From Mucilaginibacter empetricola (GTDB taxonomy: Bacteria; Bacteroidota; Bacteroidia; Sphingobacteriales; Sphingobacteriaceae): a stretch of 64,000 nucleotides of DNA. The position numbers were made by a program, and so were the translations under genes. Shown piece by piece: positions 37,533 to 45,939 of the stretch (the stretch's first letter is position 1; each line of letters begins with the position of its first letter). The notes under the pieces are model-generated. The model worked only from the letters and a program-made list of their open reading frames with translations. It ran no database searches and was not told the origin of the DNA. The stretch spans positions 62,001-126,000 of the forward strand of contig NZ_JANUBZ010000005.1 of assembly GCF_024808665.1 (NCBI RefSeq), in the 5' to 3' direction.

Positions 37533-39434
37533 ATGTTAAAGCATTTAAGACTATTATTATTTGTACACGTAATAATTACTTTATGCGCTTGTAATTACAA
37601 CAAGGCGAGGCAGATCCCTATTATTGATTTTTTTAAAACTGCAGAAAAAAGTACATTCAGGATATCGCCTGATGGTAAATATATTTCGTACTTAAAGCCA
37701 TATAAAGACAAGCAGAACCTCTTTATCCAGTCGTTGGTTGATGGATCTGAGCGGATGGCCACCTCTTTTACCGACTATTCTATCAGGGGAGATTACTTTT
37801 GGACCTTTAATAATAAGATAGTTTTTAGCCAGGATATTATTGCCAATGACGAGCAAAAACTTTTTACGCTGGATATTGCCGACTTAAAAGTTCACAACCT
37901 TTTGGCACTCGAAAAGGTAAGGATAACATTACTTAACCGCGACAGGGTTAATCCTGATATCATCACCATCAGGATGAATAAGCGCGATCCCGCAAATTTT
38001 GATGTTTACCGATTAAATATCAAAACAGGAGAGTTAACCCCTTACCTCATTAATCCGGGCAATATCACTGATTGGTATCCGGATGTTGATGGAAAAATAA
38101 GACTCATTGCGTCATCAGACGGTGTTGACAAGACCATATTATACCGGCCCAATGATAATGAGCCTTTTAAACCTATTATACAGAATAATTTTAAAACGTC
38201 AGTAACCCCAATTGCCTTTACTGGCGAAAAGAGCTATTTCTACGCACTCTCCAATGTTAATAGGGATAAAACAGCATTGGTAGAAATTAATGCGCAGGAT
38301 GGCAAAGAGCGTAGAGTGATTTTTGCCTGCAAAAATGCAGATATTAAGGATTACGATTACTCCAAAAATAAACGCCAGATAGAGTTGCTTGCATGGCAGG
38401 CCGCCAAACCTCAAAGACATTTTTTGAGTGCCGATGTGAAAAAGATATATGATAAGCTCTCAAACGACTTAAAAGGGAACGAAATTAATATTGTTGACCG
38501 GGACAGCGCCGAGAATAAGTTTATCATTTTTAGTTACACCGACCGGAATCCTGGTTCATTTTATCTTTATGAGACAAAAACTGATAAGCTTACCAAGTTA
38601 GGCGATATTAACTCAAGCCTTAAGCCTGATGAGTTGTGCGAAATGAAGCCCGTATCATTTAAAGCCAGCGATGGTATGATTATAAACGGATACCTCACTT
38701 TGCCGCTTGGAACTAAAAAAACTAATCTACCCCTGATAGTAATGCCGCACGATGGTATTTTTGGTCAGAGTTTTTGGTGGGGGTATAACCAGGAAGTGCA
38801 ATTCTTAGCCAATAGGGGCTACGCGGTATTCCAGGTTAACTACCGTGGTTCAACCGGGTATGGTAAAGATTTTTATAGTGCCGGATTTAAGGAAGTTGGT
38901 GGTAAAGTACAACAGGATATTACCGATGGTGTGCATTGGCTAATTAATACTAAAGTAGCCAACCCTAAAAAGATAGCTATTTTTGGAGCTGGGTTTGGTG
39001 GATTTTCTGCCTTATACGGCGTGTCATTTCAGCCGCAGCTATATAATTGTGCAATTGTTCAGCACGGCTTAATTAACTTTTTTACTTATATTAAGGATGC
39101 TCCGCCGTTTTACAAACCAAAAGTAAAAATGATGTATGAAATGGTTGGCGACCCTGAAACAGATGCCGCCGGCCTCAGAGCTATATCCCCGGTATTTCAT
39201 ACCGATAAAATAAGGGCGCCACTGCTTATTTTCCAGGGCGCGAAGGATGACAGGGCCAACATCAGCGAGCTTAACCAGTTTGTGCGCGAGCTGCAACGGC
39301 AAAATGGCAATGAAAATGTAAAGTATTTTCTGAAACCTAATGAACGTACCGTTTTTAGAAGCGAGAGCAATAAAATGCAGATGTACACCGAGATAGAAAA
39401 GTTTTTGGAGCATAATATGCGGGATAATCAATAG
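37533..39434 (+). CDS. S9 prolyl-oligopeptidase-like lipoprotein without catalytic Ser and His
   Basis: The 633-residue protein has a lipoprotein-like signal (VHVIITLCAC, Cys 20), an N-terminal beta-propeller-like half beginning with TFRISPDGKYISYLKPYKDK, and a C-terminal alpha/beta-hydrolase half with the S9 landmarks EVQFLANRGYAVFQVNYRGS and TGYGKDF. The nucleophile motif GxSxGG is GAGFGG at 485-490, so Ser is replaced by Gly 487. The Asp in QGAKDDRAN (Asp 572) is kept, but the His of the usual NEGHGF is Thr 606 in NERTVF. It is probably a pseudoenzyme on the periplasmic face. The sensor kinase gene starts 7 bases later, so it may be a ligand-binding partner of that kinase. Confidence 0.87.
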   Translation: MLKHLRLLLFVHVIITLCACNYNKARQIPIIDFFKTAEKSTFRISPDGKYISYLKPYKDKQNLFIQSLVDGSERMATSFTDYSIRGDYFWTFNNKIVFSQDIIANDEQKLFTLDIADLKVHNLLALEKVRITLLNRDRVNPDIITIRMNKRDPANFDVYRLNIKTGELTPYLINPGNITDWYPDVDGKIRLIASSDGVDKTILYRPNDNEPFKPIIQNNFKTSVTPIAFTGEKSYFYALSNVNRDKTALVEINAQDGKERRVIFACKNADIKDYDYSKNKRQIELLAWQAAKPQRHFLSADVKKIYDKLSNDLKGNEINIVDRDSAENKFIIFSYTDRNPGSFYLYETKTDKLTKLGDINSSLKPDELCEMKPVSFKASDGMIINGYLTLPLGTKKTNLPLIVMPHDGIFGQSFWWGYNQEVQFLANRGYAVFQVNYRGSTGYGKDFYSAGFKEVGGKVQQDITDGVHWLINTKVANPKKIAIFGAGFGGFSALYGVSFQPQLYNCAIVQHGLINFFTYIKDAPPFYKPKVKMMYEMVGDPETDAAGLRAISPVFHTDKIRAPLLIFQGAKDDRANISELNQFVRELQRQNGNENVKYFLKPNERTVFRSESNKMQMYTEIEKFLEHNMRDNQ

Positions 39435-39441
39435 GCCCGTT

Positions 39442-41082
39442 ATGAAAACCGATAAACATCTCTACCGGAAGAATTTTTCTTTGATCATCGTTTTTTTGGT
39501 GCTCATTTCGGTAACTTTTGTTATTGCGCTTTTTGTATCCTATAACTTAAATGCCAAGTATGTTGAAAATGAGTTTGCATCGAAAAAGATAGATGTGCTG
39601 GAGCAAACTATTAAACCGTATAATGATCTTTTTCAAAGCAAAATACCCGAAATAACTTCGTACCAGGGCTTTCTTGATTCGGCATCAGCATCAAGATATG
39701 CCGACGTGGTTTTTACCGACTACCCGTTTGTTAAAATTATTCTTTTTTACGATGCCCGCATAGGGAATCAACGGAAAAGTGCGGTCAATATTAATAACCT
39801 GGGCATTTCGGTAAAGGCATTGTATCGTTTTTTACCCAAAGACGGCGAAGTGTCCGGTTTAAGAATATTAAACTCAGACGAGGTTGATTTTAAGCAGATG
39901 GCACTTAAGCTGAGCCGTTATATTGCTTTTTCAGATACCACTAGAAGTTCAACCCAGGATGAGATTTACAGAACATTTTATGACGTTAAACCGGGAAAAA
40001 TAAGCTATTCAAACATCCTGCGACGGGAAGATGTTAAAACGTTTCGTGAGATGGAAAAACAGGGTAATCCGTCATCATTTTATAAACAAAACATGATGAC
40101 GTTTTTACTCGATCCCTACTTACTAATGGTAAAAAACATACACAAAGAACTTTATCAATCGGTAAGCATACAGCCGGTGGTATATGACCCGCTGGATAAT
40201 CAAAATGGCGATTTGGTTACCGAGGTATCATTACCAGGTGCATTTTCTGATTATAAGTTATTTTTCCGCTCGGCCAGGGGCTATTTAACCGCCGAAATTA
40301 ATAAGCGTTTTGCACCGATAGGGGCATTGGTATTACTGATATATTGCTTTTTAGTACTTATTGGCTGGCTCATTTATCGTAATTTAGATGTTAACCTGAA
40401 GATGTTTAAGTTGCAGTACGACTTTATAAACAACTTTACCCATGAATTTAAAACGCCGGTAAGCGTGATAAAAATTGCAGGTTCAAACCTGAGCGGAGAT
40501 AGTGAGCTGAGCGAAAGGCAGCGTAAGCAATATGGCCGTATTTTAAACGAAGAAGCCGATAAGCTGAATGAACTGATGAATAAGCTTTTATCATTTACTC
40601 AGCTCGAAAATAAATCGATCCATATAAAAAGAGAAGCAATTGATGTTAAAGAGTTTGCAAACAGGTATATTGAAACATTTAAAATAAAATATCCGGATTT
40701 TAAAATCGTTTTAAAAATCAATGATGTTAAAACTTTTTATACAGACCCAGTGCTTTTAGGAAGTGTTTTTCAGAACCTGATTGAAAATGCCTATAAATAT
40801 TCGCATCCCAATAAAAAAGAGCTTGCTATAAATATTGGGCACGAAAAACGTAATATTATATTTTCATTTGCCGATAAGGGCATAGGTATACAAAAAGGCG
40901 AACTAAGTAATATTTTTAAGAAGTTTTACAGGATTGAAAATAAATATAACCAGAACGGAAGCGTGGGTTTGGGTTTGGCTTTTTGTAAAGAACTGGTTAA
41001 TTTTATGGACGGAGAAATTATTGTTAACAGTAAGGTGAATGAAGGGTCGGAGTTTATAGTTACCTTACCTTACGAAAATTAA
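39442..41082 (+). CDS. Membrane sensor histidine kinase
   Basis: The 546-residue protein has two membrane helices (residues about 13-33 and 290-312) around a periplasmic domain of some 255 residues with no family I recognise. The HisKA domain has the phosphorylated His 334 in NNFTHEFKTPVSV, and the ATPase domain shows the N box NLIENAYKYSH, G1 ADKGIGI and G2 GLGLAFCKEL. It sits between an S9-like lipoprotein gene and a response regulator gene, with gaps of 7 and 4 bases, so the three form one operon. The signal is unknown. Confidence 0.92.
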   Translation: MKTDKHLYRKNFSLIIVFLVLISVTFVIALFVSYNLNAKYVENEFASKKIDVLEQTIKPYNDLFQSKIPEITSYQGFLDSASASRYADVVFTDYPFVKIILFYDARIGNQRKSAVNINNLGISVKALYRFLPKDGEVSGLRILNSDEVDFKQMALKLSRYIAFSDTTRSSTQDEIYRTFYDVKPGKISYSNILRREDVKTFREMEKQGNPSSFYKQNMMTFLLDPYLLMVKNIHKELYQSVSIQPVVYDPLDNQNGDLVTEVSLPGAFSDYKLFFRSARGYLTAEINKRFAPIGALVLLIYCFLVLIGWLIYRNLDVNLKMFKLQYDFINNFTHEFKTPVSVIKIAGSNLSGDSELSERQRKQYGRILNEEADKLNELMNKLLSFTQLENKSIHIKREAIDVKEFANRYIETFKIKYPDFKIVLKINDVKTFYTDPVLLGSVFQNLIENAYKYSHPNKKELAINIGHEKRNIIFSFADKGIGIQKGELSNIFKKFYRIENKYNQNGSVGLGLAFCKELVNFMDGEIIVNSKVNEGSEFIVTLPYEN

Positions 41083-41086
41083 AAGG

Positions 41087-41779
41087 ATGAATAAAGAAAT
41101 TAAGATTGCGCTGGTTGAAGATGATGAAAACCTGCGTTTCCTGGTTGCCGAACGTTTGGAATCAGAAGGTTACAAGGTTTTAGAAGCCAGCAACGGCGAC
41201 GATGCGGAAGCTATTATTTTAAAGGAACAGCCTGAAATTGTTTTGTTAGATTGGATGCTGCCGGGTAAACAGGGATCTGAAGTTTGTACCAATATTCGTA
41301 ATAAAGGGTTTGATAACCTGGTTATTATGATGACGGCCAAAGGCCAGGATGTTGACAAAATTGAGGCTTATAACTTTGGTGTATCCGATTATATCATCAA
41401 ACCATTTAATATGGATGTTTTGGTGGCCATGATTGATAACAAGATAAAGTTTGTTTTAAACAGCGAAAAAACAGAATCGTACCGTTTTGCCAATATGGAG
41501 CATCAGCCAAATACTCATTTGCTGATTAAGGATGGTCGTAAAATTGAGCTTACCATATTAGAAAATCGCATATTGCTTTATTTCCTGAAAAATAAAAACA
41601 AAGTAATTAACCGCGAGGAACTGATGATGGAGGTTTGGGGTTATAATGCTGACGTAAATACCCGCACGTTGGATATGCATATTGTTAGGCTTCGTAAAAA
41701 GATAGAATCAAATCCCGATTCTCCTCAGTATTTACAAACAGTTAGGGGGATAGGGTATAAGTTTGTTTATCAGGGATAA
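41087..41779 (+). CDS. OmpR-family response regulator
   Basis: The 230-residue protein has a receiver domain (EDDEN at 11-15, phosphorylated Asp 55 in IVLLDWMLPG, Thr in MMTAKG, Lys 105 in DYIIKPF) and a winged-helix DNA-binding domain (NREELMMEVWGYNADVNTRTLDMHIVRLRKK, QTVRGIGYKF). It is the partner of the kinase directly upstream. The targets are unknown. Confidence 0.94.
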   Translation: MNKEIKIALVEDDENLRFLVAERLESEGYKVLEASNGDDAEAIILKEQPEIVLLDWMLPGKQGSEVCTNIRNKGFDNLVIMMTAKGQDVDKIEAYNFGVSDYIIKPFNMDVLVAMIDNKIKFVLNSEKTESYRFANMEHQPNTHLLIKDGRKIELTILENRILLYFLKNKNKVINREELMMEVWGYNADVNTRTLDMHIVRLRKKIESNPDSPQYLQTVRGIGYKFVYQG

Positions 41780-41790
41780 GATTCTTAGGC

Positions 41791-42186
41791 CTAAGTAAGC
41801 TTAAAGTCTTTTTTAAAATCGATCAATGTAACAACCGATGTGTTGTGGTATTTGTCTATGTTTAAAAGCAGTTTATCGCCTGTAATAAAAAAATGGGCAT
41901 TGGTTATTTTGCATAGTGCAAAAAGATAATTGTCTTTTTCATCGGCAACTACAGATTCAATAGCGGGCAACTTGTAGTTGACGGTTATTGATTGATGGAA
42001 TTTGATGAATTTTTCAGGGAAATATTTGCTGAATTTAGGCCTCGATAATGCAATTATCAATTCGTTGATCATTTCTTCGCAGCTTGCTATCGTAATCTTT
42101 TTGTTGTTATATAGCGGTGTAAAAAAATCAAGCTGTTTATTAATCGCCAGCGAAATCCAAATGTTAGTATCAAATACAACAACCAT
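41791..42186 (-). CDS. PIN-domain toxin of a type II toxin-antitoxin pair
   Basis: The 131-residue protein has the PIN-fold acidic residues: Asp 6 in VFDTNIW, Glu 42 in MINELI, Asp 82/85 in ADEKDNYLFAL and Asp 104 in FFITGDK. PIN toxins cleave RNA in the presence of magnesium or manganese. Its ATG overlaps the stop of the upstream small gene by one base (TAATG), the usual antitoxin-toxin order. It belongs to the PIN group with a start of the form VFDTNxW. Confidence 0.85.
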   Translation of the reverse strand: MVVVFDTNIWISLAINKQLDFFTPLYNNKKITIASCEEMINELIIALSRPKFSKYFPEKFIKFHQSITVNYKLPAIESVVADEKDNYLFALCKITNAHFFITGDKLLLNIDKYHNTSVVTLIDFKKDFKLT

Positions 42187-42380
42187 TAAGATTTCGATCT
42201 AACAGCACGTATTTCAGCCACTATTTCATCCATACCTGGTTTATCTCCGTCGTTAACCATATTATTGAGTTCGGTAGATAAATCGAATGAATTGGGTTCA
42301 ATAACTACTCCCAATTCCTTAAGTAAAGACTTTACTAATTTTGATTTCTTATCCGGAACCTGTATCATCAACCTTTCCAT
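42186..42380 (-). CDS. Antitoxin partner of the PIN toxin
   Basis: The 64-residue protein begins with a short beta-strand and basic segment (MERLMIQVPDKKSKLVKSLLKELG) and ends with an acidic-to-basic helix (MDEIVAEIRAVRSKS), a layout seen in antitoxins that pair with PIN proteins. I do not recognise the DNA-binding family with certainty. The one-base overlap with the toxin gene is the main support. Confidence 0.75.
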   Translation of the reverse strand: MERLMIQVPDKKSKLVKSLLKELGVVIEPNSFDLSTELNNMVNDGDKPGMDEIVAEIRAVRSKS

Positions 42381-42402
42381 ACCCCAATATAATAAAATGC
42401 AG

Positions 42403-43041
42403 CTATATTTTTGTTAATGCTAATTCCTTCTTATAAACCTCTGCAACTATAAAATCGCCATAAAAGGTGTTTTTACTTACTGATTGATAATGATGTTTTT
42501 TATATTGACTATCAATATCAGGCAGGCTGCTTGCCTCAATATTGCACAGTATCTTAAAAAACAGAAACATCGACCTTAATAAAACCCGCTGCCACCATTT
42601 GCCAGTAAGCTGAAAATCGGTATTAAGCCACATACCTCCCAGTTTTAAGGATTGATGAAGATGCTCAAATACTTTTTCCAGCGTTTGTTCCTGAAAATTA
42701 TCAAACAAAAAAGGCGTAATGATCACATCGTATACAGGCTCCAAAAGCACTTCTTCAACGGCCTGGTTAATAAAGCTAACTTGATTTTTAGCTGTTTGTC
42801 TTTTTTTTGAGAGAGCCATCATAGCTGGCGCCACCTCAACATAAGTAATAGTTAATCCAGCGGGATGTATGACGCTAATTTCCTCCAATATCCATCCCGT
42901 GCCACCACCAACTATTAAGATATTGGTATCTGTAGGAATATAGCGCAATAAATAAACCTGCGCTTTGATCAAAGCTTTGCCATATACCAGGCGCGAAAGC
43001 CTATCATAAAACCAGGCAGAATTATTATAGTTGGCAGCCAT
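42403..43041 (-). CDS. Class I SAM-dependent methyltransferase
   Basis: The start is taken at ATG 43041; a TTG two codons upstream is possible. The 212-residue protein has motif I ILIVGGGTGWILEEI, the acidic residue after strand 2 (YVEVAPAMM), and the post-motif VYDVIITPFLFDNF, followed by FEHLHQSLKLGGMWLNTDFQ. The opening ANYNNSAWFYDRLSRLVYG resembles ubiquinone/menaquinone-type methyltransferases. The substrate cannot be named. It lies 23 bases upstream of the antitoxin gene. Confidence 0.85.
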   Translation of the reverse strand: MAANYNNSAWFYDRLSRLVYGKALIKAQVYLLRYIPTDTNILIVGGGTGWILEEISVIHPAGLTITYVEVAPAMMALSKKRQTAKNQVSFINQAVEEVLLEPVYDVIITPFLFDNFQEQTLEKVFEHLHQSLKLGGMWLNTDFQLTGKWWQRVLLRSMFLFFKILCNIEASSLPDIDSQYKKHHYQSVSKNTFYGDFIVAEVYKKELALTKI

Positions 43042-43103
43042 ATGCAACTTTTAACTTGCTCAACAAATTCATATATTTAGTGAACTATCCTTAACGAGCA
43101 ATT

Positions 43104-44948
43104 ATGAAAGCATTCTGTATCAAAATCACTCTTATTGTTTTTATTTTAACCGTAACCCAAAAATCATTTGCACAAACTGCAAGTACCGATGCCAGGTATA
43201 ACCGACAGGAGGTAATGATAACGATGCGCGATGGTATTAAACTGCATACCGTTATTTTTACGCCAAAAAGCCAAACAGGGAAGCTGCCCTTTTTAATGGA
43301 ACGTACTCCATATGGCGTAAGTAATGAACCAAGTCCCGAAAAGCAAACTTACATTAAAGATATGGCTGACGACGGTTATATCTTCGTTTTTCAGGATATC
43401 CGTGGCCGTTACCTCTCCGAGGGTAAATATGCCATGATGCGTTTTAGTCGCGATAAAAATGATCCCAAGGCTATTGATGAAAGCAGCGATACCAATGATA
43501 CCATTGATTGGCTTTTAAAGAACATTCCTGATAACAATGGCAAAGTAGGTATGTTCGGCATATCATACGATGGGTGGACAGCTATTATTGCTGCCAGTGA
43601 CCCGCATCCGGCCTTAAAGGCAGTATCCGAACAGGCCACACCGTCAGACATGTTTATGAATGATGACCTGCACCATAATGGAGCCTTCCGTTTAAGCTAT
43701 GCTTTTGAGTATGCCTTTATGGAAGAGATATCAAAAACAGATTCGCTTTATCAGTTTGATAATTATGATACCTATAACTGGTATTTGAAACTGGGGCCGC
43801 TATCAAACATTAATAAAAAATATATACACGGAAAGCTGCCCAGTTGGAATGATTTTACCATTCATCCTAACTACGACGCTTACTGGAAGAAGGAGGCCCT
43901 GACTTCACGGCTTGATTCACCCAAGCTGGCTATACAGCACGTTAGCGGTTATTGGGATGAAGAAGATATGGTAGGGCCACAGGATGCTTACCAGGCACTG
44001 GAAAAGCAGGATAGACACAATCAGAATTTTATAGTTATTGGCCCCTGGATACACGGGGGCTGGGCCGGCGGTGATGGAAAAACCCTGAATAATTTAAAGT
44101 TTGACGGACAGGCTACAGCAGCTTATTTCCGTAAGGAGATACAGGCCAAGTGGTTTGCCTGGTATTTAAAAGGTGAAGGCGATGGCAAATTTGCTGAAGC
44201 TATATCATTTCAAACAGGATCAAACCAGTGGAAAAATTACACCGCGTGGCCGCCAAAAGAAGCGGTTACGAAAAATATTTACCTGCATGCCAATGGTAAG
44301 CTATCATTTGATAAGCCTTCGGTTACCGAGGCAAAACCAGCCGATAGTTATGTGTCTGATCCTGCTAAACCTGTGCCATACCGGGCGCGGCCGATAGAGG
44401 AAACCTATGGAGCAGGGTCAAAATGGTATTACTGGCTGGCCGATGATCAGCGTTTTGCCGACAGCAGGCCAGACGTTTTAAGCTGGCAAACAGATACCCT
44501 GACCGAGGACGTTACCGTAACAGGCAACGTGCTGGCAAAGTTATATGCCGCCACTACAGGCACCGATGCTGATTGGGTAGTTAAGCTGATTGACGTTTAT
44601 CCGCAGCAATATAAAAAGGAGCCTAAAATGGCGGGGTATGAGCTGATGATATCTTCGGATGTTTTTAGGGGACGGTTTAGAGCTAGCTTTACCAACCCGG
44701 CGCCAATTGTGCCCAACAAGGTTGAAGAATATACTATTAATCTGCATGCCGCCGATCATGTGTTTAAAAAAGGCCATCGTATAATGGTACAGGTACAAAG
44801 CAGTTGGTTCCCGATTATTGATCGTAACCCGCAGAAATATATTCCTAATATTTTTGATGCAAAGGAAAGTGACTACCAGAGCGCAACGCAAAAAATATAT
44901 CACTCTGCTAATTTTGCCAGTAGTATAGTATTGCCGGTAGTGCAGTAA
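43104..44948 (+). CDS. CocE/NonD family hydrolase (peptidase S15-like)
   Basis: The 614-residue exported protein has a signal peptide (IVFILTVTQKSFAQ), an alpha/beta-hydrolase domain with the nucleophile motif GISYDG (Ser 154), an acidic residue in the SGYWDEEDM segment and the catalytic His in IGPWIHGGW, and a C-terminal jelly-roll domain (DWVVKLIDVYPQ, HRIMVQVQSSWFPIIDRNPQ) typical of cocaine esterase and X-Pro dipeptidyl peptidase relatives. It probably hydrolyses esters, amides or small peptides in the periplasm; the substrate is unknown. Confidence 0.9.
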   Translation: MKAFCIKITLIVFILTVTQKSFAQTASTDARYNRQEVMITMRDGIKLHTVIFTPKSQTGKLPFLMERTPYGVSNEPSPEKQTYIKDMADDGYIFVFQDIRGRYLSEGKYAMMRFSRDKNDPKAIDESSDTNDTIDWLLKNIPDNNGKVGMFGISYDGWTAIIAASDPHPALKAVSEQATPSDMFMNDDLHHNGAFRLSYAFEYAFMEEISKTDSLYQFDNYDTYNWYLKLGPLSNINKKYIHGKLPSWNDFTIHPNYDAYWKKEALTSRLDSPKLAIQHVSGYWDEEDMVGPQDAYQALEKQDRHNQNFIVIGPWIHGGWAGGDGKTLNNLKFDGQATAAYFRKEIQAKWFAWYLKGEGDGKFAEAISFQTGSNQWKNYTAWPPKEAVTKNIYLHANGKLSFDKPSVTEAKPADSYVSDPAKPVPYRARPIEETYGAGSKWYYWLADDQRFADSRPDVLSWQTDTLTEDVTVTGNVLAKLYAATTGTDADWVVKLIDVYPQQYKKEPKMAGYELMISSDVFRGRFRASFTNPAPIVPNKVEEYTINLHAADHVFKKGHRIMVQVQSSWFPIIDRNPQKYIPNIFDAKESDYQSATQKIYHSANFASSIVLPVVQ

Positions 44949-44956
44949 GCTAGATG

Positions 44957-44998
44957 TTTATCCCGGATGGACGAGGCGTATTGCCTGTTCGGGATAAA
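44957..44998. terminator. Hairpin terminator after CocE-type hydrolase gene
   Basis: The stem TTTATCCCG (44957-44965) pairs with CGGGATAAA (44990-44998) around a loop of 24 bases that has further weak pairing. It lies 9 bases after the stop and before the convergent UbiA-like gene. Confidence 0.6.
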
Positions 44999-45018
44999 TA
45001 TAAACTGATAATATTTTC

Positions 45019-45906
45019 TTAAAAGTAAACACTTAGCCATCCAACCAAAACGAGTGCTACATATTGCAATATGAGTACCCCATCCATATAGAAAAAATAA
45101 TAATACTCATTCTTTTCCCACTTTGATTTAAAGATGAGCCAGCCGGTAAGTACGGTTGTGATAAACAGCGCCCAAAAATTGGCATTAAAGCCGTTGTTTC
45201 TGAAAAGTAATAGTAACACCAGGTATCCTGCTAATAATAGCTGACAAAACAGGTAGGCGTTCTTTTCGCCCCATACAACGGGTAACGTTTTGAGACCCGA
45301 CTGACGATCTTCAAATAAATCGCGAATGTCAAACGGTATGGTTAATGCAGCTATAAACAAAAAGCGTTTACCTATCAACAAGGTAGTATCACGCATAGAA
45401 ATATCTGTTAAATGATGTGCATGTGCTTCTAAGATGGGCAACAGTACTGTACTCATAGTCCATACCAGGGTTATAAGAAACTGTTTTAAACCGGGGATGT
45501 TACGTAAGCCAAATTTCTGATCGCCAATGGTGAACAGCGGGATGCTGTAGAAAAAAGAAATGATTGCGAGGAATACCAGCAGTATTCTCGACTCCATCGA
45601 CACCAAAAAAAATAACGGAATTAACGACAGCAACGATACAATGGTAAAGGTTACCATTAACCTGTAATGGCCAAAAAACCAACGCACACGCTTGTAAGGC
45701 GATTGCTCAGGATGTTGCGGTTTTGTAAGTAATATGCTGAAATTATAAATGCCCAGCGTTGAGGTAAACAGCAACCAGTTTACATGGTATGATGATTTTG
45801 CGCCAATTAAATAAAAAGTTACCAAGCCTTGCGAAACGGCACACAAGGCCATAAAAATGTTACTAAAAAGAAGGAAATCTAAAATTGGCTGTATTGTTTT
45901 TTTCAT
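45019..45906 (-). CDS. UbiA-like integral membrane protein, first Asp motif absent
   Basis: The 295-residue protein has about eight helices and the second Asp-rich motif of UbiA prenyltransferases (PFDIRDLFEDRQSGLKTLPV). The first motif, usually N/D-x-x-x-D-x-x-x-D in the loop after helix 2, is absent: that loop reads STLGIYNFSILLTKPQHPEQ. It may use another substrate or have lost prenyl transfer. It is 33 bases downstream of the metallophosphoesterase gene and likely cotranscribed. Confidence 0.75.
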   Translation of the reverse strand: MKKTIQPILDFLLFSNIFMALCAVSQGLVTFYLIGAKSSYHVNWLLFTSTLGIYNFSILLTKPQHPEQSPYKRVRWFFGHYRLMVTFTIVSLLSLIPLFFLVSMESRILLVFLAIISFFYSIPLFTIGDQKFGLRNIPGLKQFLITLVWTMSTVLLPILEAHAHHLTDISMRDTTLLIGKRFLFIAALTIPFDIRDLFEDRQSGLKTLPVVWGEKNAYLFCQLLLAGYLVLLLLFRNNGFNANFWALFITTVLTGWLIFKSKWEKNEYYYFFYMDGVLILQYVALVLVGWLSVYF

Positions 45907-45939
45907 TTTTATATGAAGCAGCAGCCTTAGCCCCGCTGA

